Assembly: GCA_017993615.1 (NCBI GenBank)
Contig: JAGOMJ010000012.1
Coordinates: 1 to 57,275, forward strand
From: Smithella sp.
GTDB taxonomy: Bacteria; Desulfobacterota; Syntrophia; Syntrophales; Smithellaceae
Reading direction: 5' to 3'
DNA: 57,275 bases
Of the stretch, positions 38,456-48,507 are shown piece after piece. The notes beneath the pieces were generated by a model. The model did not search any database, was not told the origin of the DNA, and saw only the letters and a program-made list of their open reading frames with translations. The stretch's first letter is position 1. Each line of letters opens with the position of its first letter. The translations under genes were made by a program, and so were the position numbers.

Positions 38456-39979
38456 ATGAAACTGACTCGGTTGACGGAAGGATTGGATATGATCAATATG
38501 TCGGGTGAGGCGTCCGGAGACGTGTCCGGTGTTTGTTTTTCTGCGGACCAGTGCGTGCCGGAGTCTCTGTTTGTTGCCATTCCGGGATTAAAACGTGACG
38601 GGCACGATTTCATTGAGGAAGCCATATCCCGCGGCGCGAGATTCATTGTTCATGAGAAGGTTCTGACGTTCCCGCCATTCGTAAGAGCGATCAAGGTGTC
38701 CGACAGCCGCCGGGCGCTGGGGATCCTGGCCAAGAATTATTTCGGTGATCCTTCCGCGGCGCTGACCGTAATTGCGGTGATGGGCACCAACGGCAAAACA
38801 ACCATCTCCTATCTGCTGGAATCCATCTTAAAAGGAGCCGGATGCAAATGCGGTGTCCTGGGCACCGTCAATTATCGCTATAACGACAAGGTCTATGATG
38901 CTCCCAACACTACGCCGGAATCTTACGAGATGCAGAAGATCCTCCGCGCCATGGCCGACGACGGCGTCACCCATGTTGTAGCCGAGGTTTCATCGCATGC
39001 CGTTGATTTGAAGAGGGTGGACGATTGTGATTTTGATCTGGGTATTTTTACCAATTTGACCCGTGACCATCTGGATTATCACGTCACGATGGAAAATTAT
39101 TTTCAGGCGAAGAAAAGATTTTTTGCGGAAATCCTTCCGCAAAGCAGAAAAGGTTATGCGCAGAAAATGATCATCAACGCCGATGACGACTGGGGACGGA
39201 GAATTCTGAAGGACGTGCCCCTGCCGGCACTGACTTACGGAATAGAAAACGACTGTGCCGTACGATCGTTAAACTGCAAGCTGTCTCTGAACGGCATAGA
39301 AGCGGACATCCGCTTGGCGGGAAACAATGTCTTGATCCAATCACCCCTCATCGGCAAATTCAATCTGTACAATATTCTAGCCGCTGCCGGAGCGGCTTTT
39401 ATTTTACACATTCCCGTGCCGGTGATTAAAGCGGGGATCGAAAATTTATCGCATGTTCCTGGGAGATTGGAATCGGTGCCTTCCGCCGGAGGGGTTCACG
39501 TTTTTGTCGATTATGCCCATACGGATGATGCGCTGCGGCGTGTTCTTCAAAATTTATCCGAGCTTAAAAAAAACAAAATCATAACCGTTTTTGGTTGCGG
39601 CGGCAACAGGGACAAAGGCAAAAGGGCCCTGATGGGAGACGCGGCCACCCGGTACAGCGATTTGACGATCATTACCTCGGACAATCCGCGTTTGGAAAAT
39701 CCGCTGGATATCATCGCTGATATAGAAGCGGGCATTGACCGGAAAGACGTTAAAAAAAGCGATCCGGAAATGTTAAAAATGAACGGACGTGCTCGTTCAT
39801 ATGCAGTGATCCCCGAACGGAGAAAGGCGATTGAGGCGGCGATCAGGGCCGCCCGGAGAGACGATATCGTTTTGATTGCAGGCAAAGGCCATGAAGATTA
39901 TCAGATTCTCGGGACGGAGAAGATATCGTTTGATGACCGGGTTGTTGCACGGCAGATTCTTGAAACCAAGAGTTATTGA
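38456..39979 (+). CDS. murE: UDP-MurNAc-tripeptide synthetase (meso-DAP-adding type)
   Basis: 507 residues, Mur ligase family. The ATP loop is VMGTNGKTTISYLLE. D409-R412 (DNPR, in TSDNPRLENP) is the motif that recognises meso-diaminopimelate, so the wall should be DAP-type, as expected for Gram-negatives. It adds the third residue to UDP-MurNAc-L-Ala-D-Glu. It is 7 bp after ftsI; its TGA overlaps a possible TTG start of murF. Confidence 0.96.
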   Translation: MKLTRLTEGLDMINMSGEASGDVSGVCFSADQCVPESLFVAIPGLKRDGHDFIEEAISRGARFIVHEKVLTFPPFVRAIKVSDSRRALGILAKNYFGDPSAALTVIAVMGTNGKTTISYLLESILKGAGCKCGVLGTVNYRYNDKVYDAPNTTPESYEMQKILRAMADDGVTHVVAEVSSHAVDLKRVDDCDFDLGIFTNLTRDHLDYHVTMENYFQAKKRFFAEILPQSRKGYAQKMIINADDDWGRRILKDVPLPALTYGIENDCAVRSLNCKLSLNGIEADIRLAGNNVLIQSPLIGKFNLYNILAAAGAAFILHIPVPVIKAGIENLSHVPGRLESVPSAGGVHVFVDYAHTDDALRRVLQNLSELKKNKIITVFGCGGNRDKGKRALMGDAATRYSDLTIITSDNPRLENPLDIIADIEAGIDRKDVKKSDPEMLKMNGRARSYAVIPERRKAIEAAIRAARRDDIVLIAGKGHEDYQILGTEKISFDDRVVARQILETKSY

Positions 39980-39987
39980 GACGAACA

Positions 39988-41436
39988 ATGAAGAGTGAGT
40001 CACCTGTATTTTTTTTGAATGACGTGCTGACATCAACGTCCGGGACGATGATGTCCGGATTGCCGGAAACTGTTTTTCGCGGCGTTTCCACAGATTCCCG
40101 TTCGATAAAAAAAGGCAATCTTTTTGTCGCCCTGAAGGGGGATCATTTTGACGGTCACGATTATGCCGAGTCGGTTTTTCAGGGAGGCGCTGCCGGAATA
40201 CTGGCGCAGGATGATGAAAAAATACGCCGGATGAAAGTGGATGATACCTTTGCGGTAATAAAGGTTGCCGATACATTATTCGCGCTGGGAGAGATGGCGC
40301 ATGACTGGAGAAAGAAATTTTCCATTCCGGTGATCGGATTGACCGGATCTTCGGGAAAGACGACGGCCAAGGAAATGATAGCGTCCATCCTCGGGTTGAA
40401 AAAAAATATCCTGAAGACGGAAGGGAATCTGAACAACCTGATCGGATTGCCGCAGACGATATTCCGCCTGACGGATCAGCATGACATGATGGTTCTCGAG
40501 ATGGGGACGAATACCCGGGGAGAAATTAGACGACTGACCCGCATTGCCGAACCGGATATCGGATTGATTACAAACGTGGGACCGGCTCATCTGGAAGGGT
40601 TTGGGTCCCTGCAGGTTGTCGGGGAAGAGAAAGGGGATTTATTTCTGAATATGCCATCGTCGGGAATCATTGTGGTCAATCTGGATGATGAAGCCATCCT
40701 GACGGCTGCTGAGACGTGGAAAGGCAGGAAGATCACGTTCAGCATGAGCCCCAATGCGGATGTGACCGTCTTTGATATCGAAAGAAACGGTGCGAAAGGA
40801 GTTCGTTTCAACCTTGCTATCCGGGGCAATACGCAGAAAGTGGAAATGAAAATAACCGGACTTCATCACATCAATAACGCGATGGCCGCTGCGGCGGTGG
40901 CAGTGGCAGCGGGGATGGATCTGAAAAATATTGCGGAAGGTCTCTCGGCGTTCCGTCCGTTTCACGGACGGATGGAAATTATCAAACTCCGCAACGGCGC
41001 GTATCTTCTGGATGATTCCTACAATGCCAATCCCGCATCGGTCCGGGAAGCCCTGATGACCCTGAAAGATTTAAAGGGCAATCACCATGCGTACGTTTTT
41101 CTGGGAGACATGCTGGAACTGGGCGCACAAGCCGATGAAATGCACCGGAAGATAGGAATGCTGATTGCCACCATCGGTGTGAAGACGCTGTTTCTCCAGG
41201 GTGACTATGCCGGAATGACCGCTGCCGGCGCGACGGAAGGAGGCATGGCGTCCGACAGCATCCTCTTTTTGTCCGATAAGGAAAACGGTACTGATTTTCT
41301 GAAAAAATGCCTGAAAAAAGGGGACTGGATTCTGGTGAAAGGTTCGCGCCGCATGAACATGGACAGAATTGCGGCGCAGATCTGTGAAGATTTCGGCAGA
41401 GATAAAGTCAGCGAGGAGAACAAGACAGACTATTAA
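39988..41436 (+). CDS. murF: UDP-MurNAc-tripeptide:D-Ala-D-Ala ligase
   Basis: 482 residues. The ATP loop is GLTGSSGKTTAKEMIASIL. EMGTNTRGEIRRLTRIAEPDIGLITNVGPAHLEGFGS and DDSYNANPASVREALMTL are family-typical. It completes the UDP-MurNAc-pentapeptide. A TTG at 39976 overlaps the murE stop, but the ATG at 39988 gives the normal MurF start; neither has a strong ribosome site, so translation is probably coupled to murE. Its substrate D-Ala-D-Ala needs a ddl gene not found in this cluster. Confidence 0.96.
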   Translation: MKSESPVFFLNDVLTSTSGTMMSGLPETVFRGVSTDSRSIKKGNLFVALKGDHFDGHDYAESVFQGGAAGILAQDDEKIRRMKVDDTFAVIKVADTLFALGEMAHDWRKKFSIPVIGLTGSSGKTTAKEMIASILGLKKNILKTEGNLNNLIGLPQTIFRLTDQHDMMVLEMGTNTRGEIRRLTRIAEPDIGLITNVGPAHLEGFGSLQVVGEEKGDLFLNMPSSGIIVVNLDDEAILTAAETWKGRKITFSMSPNADVTVFDIERNGAKGVRFNLAIRGNTQKVEMKITGLHHINNAMAAAAVAVAAGMDLKNIAEGLSAFRPFHGRMEIIKLRNGAYLLDDSYNANPASVREALMTLKDLKGNHHAYVFLGDMLELGAQADEMHRKIGMLIATIGVKTLFLQGDYAGMTAAGATEGGMASDSILFLSDKENGTDFLKKCLKKGDWILVKGSRRMNMDRIAAQICEDFGRDKVSEENKTDY

Positions 41437-41452
41437 TCAGGAGTAAAGAAGA

Positions 41453-42532
41453 TTGATTTACCATTTACTGTATCCGCTGCATACCACCATTTCGTTCTTT
41501 AACGTTTTTCGTTATATCACGTTCAGGACGATCTTTGCCGCCATTACGGCGCTGCTGATTTGTCTGATTTTTGGGAAATGGATGATTCGGAAGCTTCAGG
41601 ACATGCAGATCGGTCAGCAGATCAGGGATGACGGGCCGCAAAGTCATCTGGTGAAGAAAGGCACTCCCACCATGGGAGGCATGTTAATTATTATGGCGGT
41701 CGTCGTATCCACGTTGCTCTGGACGAATCTGGCGGACGTGTATGTCTGGCTGATACTCATGGTGACGCTTGGCTTCGGTTTGATCGGTTTTATCGACGAT
41801 TACAGCAAACTGGCCGGCAAGAGTTCCCGGGGAGTCTCCGGAAAAACGAGACTGGCGGCCGAGATTATCATTGCTCTGTTTGTCAGTGTGATTCTTTATG
41901 TGAAGCCAGGTTTTAACGCGCAGGTAACGATTCCTTTTTTCAAAACGGTATTGCCTGATCTTGGTTGGGGCTATGTTCTGCTTTCGACCTTTATTATTGT
42001 CGGTGCGGCCAATGCCGTCAATTTGACGGATGGCCTGGACGGTCTGGCCATCGGTCCGGTCGTGATTTGTTTTGCCACCTACATTCTTTTTGCGTATTTT
42101 GCCGGAAATATAAAGACATCGAATTATCTGCAGATTGTTCATGTTTCCGGAGCAGGAGAACTGGCGGTATTTGCCGGGGCGATTGTCGGTGCGGGACTCG
42201 GATTTTTGTGGTTTAACGCTTATCCCGCGGAAGTATTCATGGGCGATGTCGGATCTTTGTCTCTGGGTGGCGCGTTGGGCACGATAGCGGTCATTACCAA
42301 ACAGGAAATCCTGCTGGCCATTGTCGGCGGGATATTTGTTGTGGAAACCTTCTCGGTCATTTTTCAGGTCGGTTATTTCAAGATGACCGGGGGGAAACGG
42401 ATTTTAAAAATGGCGCCTCTGCATCATCACTTCGAGTTGAAGGGTTGGGCGGAGCCGAAAGTCATTGTCAGGTTCTGGATCATTTCCATTTTGCTGGCGT
42501 TAATGGCCATCAGCACATTGAAATTGCGTTAG
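41453..42532 (+). CDS. mraY: Phospho-MurNAc-pentapeptide translocase
   Basis: 359 residues, about ten transmembrane segments. It moves phospho-MurNAc-pentapeptide onto undecaprenyl phosphate, making lipid I. Active-site motifs are [35 protein letters not shown] and [38 protein letters not shown] is the conserved ending. The start is TTG at 41453 with AGGAG 10 nt upstream. Confidence 0.97.
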   Translation: MIYHLLYPLHTTISFFNVFRYITFRTIFAAITALLICLIFGKWMIRKLQDMQIGQQIRDDGPQSHLVKKGTPTMGGMLIIMAVVVSTLLWTNLADVYVWLILMVTLGFGLIGFIDDYSKLAGKSSRGVSGKTRLAAEIIIALFVSVILYVKPGFNAQVTIPFFKTVLPDLGWGYVLLSTFIIVGAANAVNLTDGLDGLAIGPVVICFATYILFAYFAGNIKTSNYLQIVHVSGAGELAVFAGAIVGAGLGFLWFNAYPAEVFMGDVGSLSLGGALGTIAVITKQEILLAIVGGIFVVETFSVIFQVGYFKMTGGKRILKMAPLHHHFELKGWAEPKVIVRFWIISILLALMAISTLKLR

Positions 42533-42539
42533 AGGGACA

Positions 42540-43886
42540 ATGGATTTTAACGGTAAAAAAATTGTTGTCATCGGCGTGGGAAAAACAGGCGTGGCCGTCG
42601 CCCGGTTTCTGGGGAAAAAGAGCGCCAGAATCGTGGTGACTGATGAAAAATCACCGGACCATTGGGATGGCGGATTTAAGCAAATTGCCGGCGAGCCATG
42701 GCTGGAAGTCGGCGAATATAACAGCGTGGATGTTTTAAACGACGCGGATATGGTTATTCCTTCTCCCGGCATTCCTCCCGGTAATCCTTTGCTGGCGGAG
42801 GCCTTGAAGAAGAACATTGCCGTCGTCAGTGAAATTGAACTGGCCTACCGGTTTATCAGGGTTCCGATTATCGCCGTAACGGGCACCAACGGTAAAACGA
42901 CTACTACCACCTTGCTGGGTGAAATTTTGCAGAAATCGGGGAAGAAAGTTTTTGTCGGCGGAAATATCGGCAATCCGTTGATTGAATACGCAGATAAAAA
43001 TCAGGATGCCGATTTTATCGTGGCTGAAATCAGCAGTTTTCAACTGCAGTGGATCGATCAATTCCGGCCCTTCATTGCCGTTCTTTTGAATATCACCAGC
43101 GATCATGTCAATTATCACGGGTCTTTTGCCGAGTATCGCCGCATCAAAGCCAGAATCTTTGCCAATCAGACCGGAAAAGATTTCGCGATTCTGAATGCCG
43201 AAGACGATGAACAAAAGAAGATCGAACGGAACATCAGGGCGCGTGTTGCCGGATTCAGTTCAAAGCATGTTCTGCCCTCGGGAATATTTGTTAAAGAAGA
43301 GAATATTGTTTTGAGTCTGCCGGGGATGCAAGAAGAAAAATATCCTTTGAGCATGATCAACATTCCCGGCTTGCACAATGTGGAGAATGTGATGGCGGCG
43401 ATTTTAGCGGCTCGTTTCTGCGGATGTGATCCGTCGGATACGATCCGGGCTGTTGAAAACTTCCGGGGGTTGCCTCACCGCATCGAATTTGTGGAAGAAA
43501 AGAATTCCGTCAAGTTCTTCGATGATTCCAAGGGCACGAATGTCGGATCGGTCCTGCGCGCGCTGGAAACGTTCACCCAGCCGGTGATTTTGCTGCTGGG
43601 CGGACGGGACAAGGACGGGGATTTCGAAACCCTGCAGCCGGTGCTGGCGGCCAAAGCCAAAAAAATCGTTTTATTCGGCGAAGCGCGCGAACGCATTGCC
43701 TCATTGATCGGCCAAACTGTTCCGGTCATCAAAAAGACAAAATTGCAGGAAGCCGTGGAAGTTGCGTATCAGGAAGCCGTGCCCGGCGACGTCGTACTAT
43801 TATCACCGGGCTGTGCCAGTTTTGATGAATTTGCCAATTATAAAGAACGAGGTAATTTCTTTAGAAAAGTGGTGGAAAATCTGTAA
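42540..43886 (+). CDS. murD: UDP-MurNAc-L-alanine:D-glutamate ligase
   Basis: 448 residues. The N-terminal nucleotide-binding domain begins KIVVIGVGKTGVAVARFLGKK. The ATP loop is VTGTNGKTTTTTLLGEIL, followed by SSFQLQWIDQFRPFIAVLLNITSDH and the C-terminal DDSKGTNVGSVLRALE. It adds D-Glu to UDP-MurNAc-L-Ala in the cytoplasm. It starts 7 bp after mraY and its stop abuts the ftsW ATG. Confidence 0.97.
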   Translation: MDFNGKKIVVIGVGKTGVAVARFLGKKSARIVVTDEKSPDHWDGGFKQIAGEPWLEVGEYNSVDVLNDADMVIPSPGIPPGNPLLAEALKKNIAVVSEIELAYRFIRVPIIAVTGTNGKTTTTTLLGEILQKSGKKVFVGGNIGNPLIEYADKNQDADFIVAEISSFQLQWIDQFRPFIAVLLNITSDHVNYHGSFAEYRRIKARIFANQTGKDFAILNAEDDEQKKIERNIRARVAGFSSKHVLPSGIFVKEENIVLSLPGMQEEKYPLSMINIPGLHNVENVMAAILAARFCGCDPSDTIRAVENFRGLPHRIEFVEEKNSVKFFDDSKGTNVGSVLRALETFTQPVILLLGGRDKDGDFETLQPVLAAKAKKIVLFGEARERIASLIGQTVPVIKKTKLQEAVEVAYQEAVPGDVVLLSPGCASFDEFANYKERGNFFRKVVENL

Positions 43887-44996
43887 ATGGAAACCGCGTA
43901 CAAAAAAGAAGACAATTATCCCGATTTTGTTCTGCTGCTGGTTACGCTGCTGCTGGCGGTGGTGGGAACCGCCATGATTTATTCCTCCAGTTCCATCATT
44001 GCCCTGGAGAAGTTCAACGACGGCCAGTATTTTTTAAAGAAACAGCTCGTGTTTGTGTTTCTGGGATTCACGATCATGGTCGCGATGACAAAAGTTCCGT
44101 ATACGCATTTAAGAAAAATCGCCTATCCGGGAATGCTGCTGTGCCTGCTGTTACTGTCCCTGTTGTTTGTGCCGGGTATCGGCATGCGCCGGGGGGGCGC
44201 CACCCGCTGGCTGAATCTGGGAGGCTTTTCTTTTCAGGTGACGGAAATGGTAAAAATCATGATCGTGATTTTTTTGTCGCATCTGCTGACACGGAAGGCT
44301 TTTCAGATAACAAATTTTACAAAGGGGGTGCTTGTCCCGCTGGCTGCCACGTCGGTGGTCATGATGCTCATTCTGCTGGAACCTGATTTTGGAACAACGG
44401 CGATTATTGCCACGATCATGCTGATGATGCTGTGTATTGCAGGGGCGCAGATCAAACATCTTGCGCTGCTGATCGGGGCCTTCATTCCCGTGGGCATCGC
44501 TCTGATCCTGTATAAAGGATACAGGCTGACGCGACTGACCGCTTTTCTGGATCCCTGGAAAGATGCGGACAATACGGGTTTCCAGATCATTCAATCGCTG
44601 ATCTCTTTCGGTTCCGGCGGGACATTCGGCGTGGGTATCGGCGACGGCATGCAGAAACTATTTTACCTGCCTGAACCGCACACGGACTTTATTCTTTCCA
44701 TTATTGCCGAAGAGAGCGGTTTCATCGGTGTGGCGATGGTCATCACCATGTTTGCCCTTTTTGCCTACCGTGGTTTCCGGATCGCGCTGAACGCCCCCGA
44801 TCTGTTCGGAAGTTTGCTGGCGTCCGGGCTGACCATGGTGATTTGCATGGAAGCATTCATCAATATTGCCGGTGTGATGGGGCTTATTCCCCTGAAGGGA
44901 CTGGTTCTGCCGTTTTTGAGCTATGGCGGAACGGCATTTATCATGAGTATGACGGCCGTGGGAATATTGCTCAATATTTCCACGCAGACATCGTGA
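43887..44996 (+). CDS. ftsW: Septal peptidoglycan polymerase FtsW (SEDS family)
   Basis: 369 residues with about ten transmembrane segments. SEDS features include GATRWLNLGGFSFQVTEMVKI, LEPDFGTTAII, GIGDGMQKLFYLPEPHTDFILSIIAEESGFIG and GLVLPFLSYGGTAFIMSM. FtsW polymerises lipid II at the septum with FtsI. Its ATG immediately follows the murD stop, implying translational coupling. Confidence 0.96.
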   Translation: METAYKKEDNYPDFVLLLVTLLLAVVGTAMIYSSSSIIALEKFNDGQYFLKKQLVFVFLGFTIMVAMTKVPYTHLRKIAYPGMLLCLLLLSLLFVPGIGMRRGGATRWLNLGGFSFQVTEMVKIMIVIFLSHLLTRKAFQITNFTKGVLVPLAATSVVMMLILLEPDFGTTAIIATIMLMMLCIAGAQIKHLALLIGAFIPVGIALILYKGYRLTRLTAFLDPWKDADNTGFQIIQSLISFGSGGTFGVGIGDGMQKLFYLPEPHTDFILSIIAEESGFIGVAMVITMFALFAYRGFRIALNAPDLFGSLLASGLTMVICMEAFINIAGVMGLIPLKGLVLPFLSYGGTAFIMSMTAVGILLNISTQTS

Positions 44997-45050
44997 GAGC
45001 GGTGTGATGATATTATTTAAAAACATGAGTGGCTTTGTGTGGAGCGAACA

Positions 45051-46136
45051 ATGCGGATTGTAATTGCGGGAGGAGGAACAGGCGGTCATTTGTTTCCCGG
45101 GATTGCCATCGCGGAGGAATTTATAAAAAGAAATGCACAGACCAAGGTGGTGTTCATCGGAACGAAAAGAGGCATTGAAAGCCGATTGCTCAGCCGATTG
45201 GGCTATGACCTCGAGACGATTGACATTGAGGGCATCAAGGGACGGGGGATCAGGGCATTGGTGAAAAGTGTTTTCCAGATTCCAAAAAGTTTGTGGCAGG
45301 CCAGAGGAATTCTGAAACAATTCAGTCCTGACATGGTGGTCGGTGTCGGCGGTTACGCATCGGGTCCTGCGGTGCTGGCGGCCTATCTGATGGGGATCCC
45401 GACGTCCATTGCTGAACAAAACGCCATCCCCGGTGTCACCAACAAAATTCTGGGAAACATTGCAGGCAAAATATTTGTCACTTACCCCCGGACACAGCAA
45501 TGCTTCCCGCGTCGAAAAGTTGTGATCAGCGGCAATCCGGTGAGGGCGTCGTTTGCCGCACAGAGTTTCCGAACGAAAGAAGACAGAACGCACCGGCAAC
45601 TCCTGATTTTCGGCGGATCACAGGGTGCCGAAGCGATCAACAGGGGCGTCATCGATATGTTGCCGCGGTTAAGCGGCATGAAAGACCGGATACGCATTGT
45701 GCATCAGACCGGTGCGCGGCAGATGGAAGAAGTTAAAAAAGCTTACGCGCAATCCGGTCTTCAGGCGGTAGCAACGGATTTCATCATGGATATGGCTGAA
45801 GCCTATGCGCAGGCGGATTTGATCATTTGCCGCGCCGGTGCGACGTCGCTGGCGGAAATAACGGTTGCGGGCAAGGCCGCTGTTTTGATTCCGTATCCGT
45901 GGGCGGCCAATGATCACCAACTGAAAAATGCTCTGGCCATGTCCGACGCGGGAGCCGCGGTGGTGATTCCGGAAAAAGAGCTGAGTGGCGAAAGCCTGTT
46001 CAACGCCATTGACGGCATTCTGCGTGATGAAAACCGGCGGCTATTGATGGAAGAAAATTCCCTGAGGATGGGAAAAGCGGAGGCGGCGGCAACGATCGTT
46101 GATGAATGCATGAAACTGACGGACGCCAAACATTAA
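45051..46136 (+). CDS. murG: Lipid II-forming GlcNAc transferase MurG
   Basis: 361 residues, GT-B fold. It adds GlcNAc from UDP-GlcNAc to lipid I. The motifs are the glycine loop IAGGGTGGHLFPGIAIAEE, GVGGYASGPAV, EQNAIPGVTNK, GGSQGAEAIN and ICRAGATSLAEITVAGKAAVLIPYPWAANDHQ. The longer frame from 45039 (GTG) is possible, but GGAGCG lies correctly before the ATG at 45051. Confidence 0.97.
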   Translation: MRIVIAGGGTGGHLFPGIAIAEEFIKRNAQTKVVFIGTKRGIESRLLSRLGYDLETIDIEGIKGRGIRALVKSVFQIPKSLWQARGILKQFSPDMVVGVGGYASGPAVLAAYLMGIPTSIAEQNAIPGVTNKILGNIAGKIFVTYPRTQQCFPRRKVVISGNPVRASFAAQSFRTKEDRTHRQLLIFGGSQGAEAINRGVIDMLPRLSGMKDRIRIVHQTGARQMEEVKKAYAQSGLQAVATDFIMDMAEAYAQADLIICRAGATSLAEITVAGKAAVLIPYPWAANDHQLKNALAMSDAGAAVVIPEKELSGESLFNAIDGILRDENRRLLMEENSLRMGKAEAAATIVDECMKLTDAKH

Positions 46137-46165
46137 AGACAGAGTGCTTGGAAAGCGGAAAAACA

Positions 46166-47578
46166 ATGAAAAAAGATAAGGAAAAAAGCCTGATGCAGCG
46201 CAAAATCAAATGCATCCATTTTGTCGGAATCGGCGGAATCGGCATGAGCGGCATTGCCGAGGTTCTGGTTAATCTCGGATACAATGTGGGCGGTTCAGAT
46301 GTTCAACCGTCGGAAACCACCGCCCGGCTGCAGAAGCTCGGCGCTAAAATCGTCATCGGACATGCGGCGGAGAACGTCGGGAATGCCGATGTTGTGGTGA
46401 CCTCAACGGCGGTGAAGGAGCATAACCCCGAAGTGCTGGAAGCGCACCGGAAAAATATTCCGGTCATCCCGCGTGCGGAAATGCTGGCGGAACTGCTCAA
46501 AATGAAATTTTCGGTGGCTGTTTCCGGGAGTCACGGCAAAACGACGACCACGTCCATGATTTCCACCATCCTGGCGGAGGGGAATCTGGATCCGACCATG
46601 GTCATCGGGGGTAAACTGGCCAGCATCGGCAGCAATGCCCGGTTGGGTGACGGCGAAATCATTGTGGCGGAAGCCGATGAAAGCGACGGTTCGTTTCTGA
46701 AATTGTCGCCGACCATCGCCGTCATCACCAATATCGACCGGGAGCATCTGGATTATTATCCGGGCATCGCCGAAATCAAGGAGGCGTTTCTGACGTTTGC
46801 CAATATCGTTCCCTTTTATGGGTGCACGGTCCTGTGTAACGACAATATTCATGTGCGGGAGATTCTTCCGGCGATCAAACGACGGATGATCACCTACGGT
46901 ATCGATACCCCGGCGGATTACAGCGCCGAGGATATAAAATTTACAAAAAGAAAAACGTGTTACAGTCTGGTTCATAAGGGAGAGAAATTGGGCAAGATCG
47001 AATTAATTGTCCCCGGTCTGTTCAATGTTTATAATTCTCTGGCGGCGATAGCGGTTGCCCGGGAGTTGAACCTGGATCTGGCCACCATCAAAGAAGGATT
47101 GAAAAGTTTTTCCGGGGTGCAGCGCCGGTTGGAGATCAAGGGAAGGGTCGGCGAAGTAACTGTTCTTGATGATTACGGTCATCACCCGACGGAAATCAAG
47201 GCGACGCTGGCGGCCATGCGGCAAATCTGGAAGGACAGACTGATCGTCGTTTTTCAGCCGCACAGATATACACGGACACGGGCGCTTTTTGAGGAGTTTA
47301 CGAAAGCATTTGACGAGGTTGACATTCTGATTCTCAATGACATTTATCCGGCCAGTGAAGAGCCGATTCCAGGTATTACCGCTGCCGCGCTTTGCGAGGC
47401 GATCCGGAAGGCCGGTCATAAGCATGTGGAATATATTCCGGGTGCGGAAGCGACCGTCGAATATCTCTTAAAAACGGTTCATCAGAAGGATACGGTTGCC
47501 ACCATCGGAGCGGGCAGTATTTATAAAATAGGAGAAACGTTCATTACTCAACTGGTAGCCAGGGGAAAGAATACGTAA
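46166..47578 (+). CDS. murC: UDP-MurNAc:L-alanine ligase
   Basis: 470 residues. It starts the stem peptide by adding L-Ala to UDP-MurNAc. The N-terminal Rossmann loop is HFVGIGGIGMSGIAEVL, the ATP loop VSGSHGKTTTTSMISTIL, then EADESDGSFLKLSP and DDYGHHPTEIKATL. The open frame extends to 46106 inside murG; ATG at 46166 (with GGAAAA ahead) or 46193 fits the family. Its stop overlaps the murB ATG (TAATG). Confidence 0.96.
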   Translation: MKKDKEKSLMQRKIKCIHFVGIGGIGMSGIAEVLVNLGYNVGGSDVQPSETTARLQKLGAKIVIGHAAENVGNADVVVTSTAVKEHNPEVLEAHRKNIPVIPRAEMLAELLKMKFSVAVSGSHGKTTTTSMISTILAEGNLDPTMVIGGKLASIGSNARLGDGEIIVAEADESDGSFLKLSPTIAVITNIDREHLDYYPGIAEIKEAFLTFANIVPFYGCTVLCNDNIHVREILPAIKRRMITYGIDTPADYSAEDIKFTKRKTCYSLVHKGEKLGKIELIVPGLFNVYNSLAAIAVARELNLDLATIKEGLKSFSGVQRRLEIKGRVGEVTVLDDYGHHPTEIKATLAAMRQIWKDRLIVVFQPHRYTRTRALFEEFTKAFDEVDILILNDIYPASEEPIPGITAAALCEAIRKAGHKHVEYIPGAEATVEYLLKTVHQKDTVATIGAGSIYKIGETFITQLVARGKNT

Positions 47579-48507
47579 TGACCAGCCATTGTGAGATCAG
47601 GGGCATTTTACAGGAGATAGATGCCGGGAAAGTATTGTACGACGAGCCGATGTCGCTGCATACATCGCTGGCCGTGGGTGGAAAGGCGGATGCCCTGGTT
47701 GTCGTGGAGCACGAAAATCAACTGGCGCGGGTCATCAGGAAATTCAGGATGGAGGGCATAAATTATTTCACGGCGGGAAATCTGACCAATGTTATTGTCA
47801 AGGACGGCGGATACCGGGGAGCGATCATATTGATGACGGGTATGAAGGAAATTCAGTGCAAACCTGTGGGGGGCCATGAAGGTTATATCCTGGCCCAGAC
47901 GGGAGCCTCTCTGGCCAAGGTTGTCAGCCGGTCGGTCGTGGAGGCGTTGAGCGGCGTTGAGTTCTGTTCCGGCATTCCGGGCAGTGTCGGCGGAGCCGTC
48001 TGGATGAACGCGGGAGCGTACGGACGGGAAATGAAGGATGTGATTGAATCGGTAACGGTGCTCGATACCGAAGGCAGCAAAAAAACAATGATCCGGGAAG
48101 CGATCTCTTTCGGTTATCGCACATCGTCTTTTCCCTCGGGAACAATCATCCTGGGGGCCCGGTTCAGACTGAAAAAAGGTGATCGCGCGACAATGAAAGC
48201 GAGAATCAGCGAAATTTTACAATGGCGCCAGGCAAAACATCCCCTGGAATATCCGAGTGCCGGATCGGTTTTTAAAAATCCTCCCGGACATCCGGCTGGA
48301 AAGATTATTGAGGACATGGGACTCAAAGGTGAAAAGGCAGGCGGCGCGGAAATATCGTCCAAACACGCCAACTTTATCGTCAATAAAGGTGGGGCAACGG
48401 CTGCGGATGTTCTGGCGCTGATCCGTCTGGTCCAGTCCAGAGCCAGAGAAGAAAAAAATATCGATCTGGAAACCGAGGTTGTCGTGATCGGGGAAGACAG
48501 ATGTTAA
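47578..48507 (+). CDS. murB: UDP-N-acetylenolpyruvoylglucosamine reductase
   Basis: 309 residues, FAD-linked. It reduces UDP-GlcNAc-enolpyruvate to UDP-MurNAc with NADPH. GNLTNVIVKDGGYRGAIILM, the FAD segment GIPGSVGGAVWMNAGAYG and the catalytic serine in YPSAGSVFKNP are visible; the short loop makes it a type II-like enzyme. It overlaps murC by one base, and ftsQ starts inside its last codons. Confidence 0.96.
   Translation: MTSHCEIRGILQEIDAGKVLYDEPMSLHTSLAVGGKADALVVVEHENQLARVIRKFRMEGINYFTAGNLTNVIVKDGGYRGAIILMTGMKEIQCKPVGGHEGYILAQTGASLAKVVSRSVVEALSGVEFCSGIPGSVGGAVWMNAGAYGREMKDVIESVTVLDTEGSKKTMIREAISFGYRTSSFPSGTIILGARFRLKKGDRATMKARISEILQWRQAKHPLEYPSAGSVFKNPPGHPAGKIIEDMGLKGEKAGGAEISSKHANFIVNKGGATAADVLALIRLVQSRAREEKNIDLETEVVVIGEDRC

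Noticed and set aside
44658..45599. Minus-strand open frame of 313 codons opposite ftsW/murG
   Set aside because: Covers two well-supported genes on the other strand; no motif.
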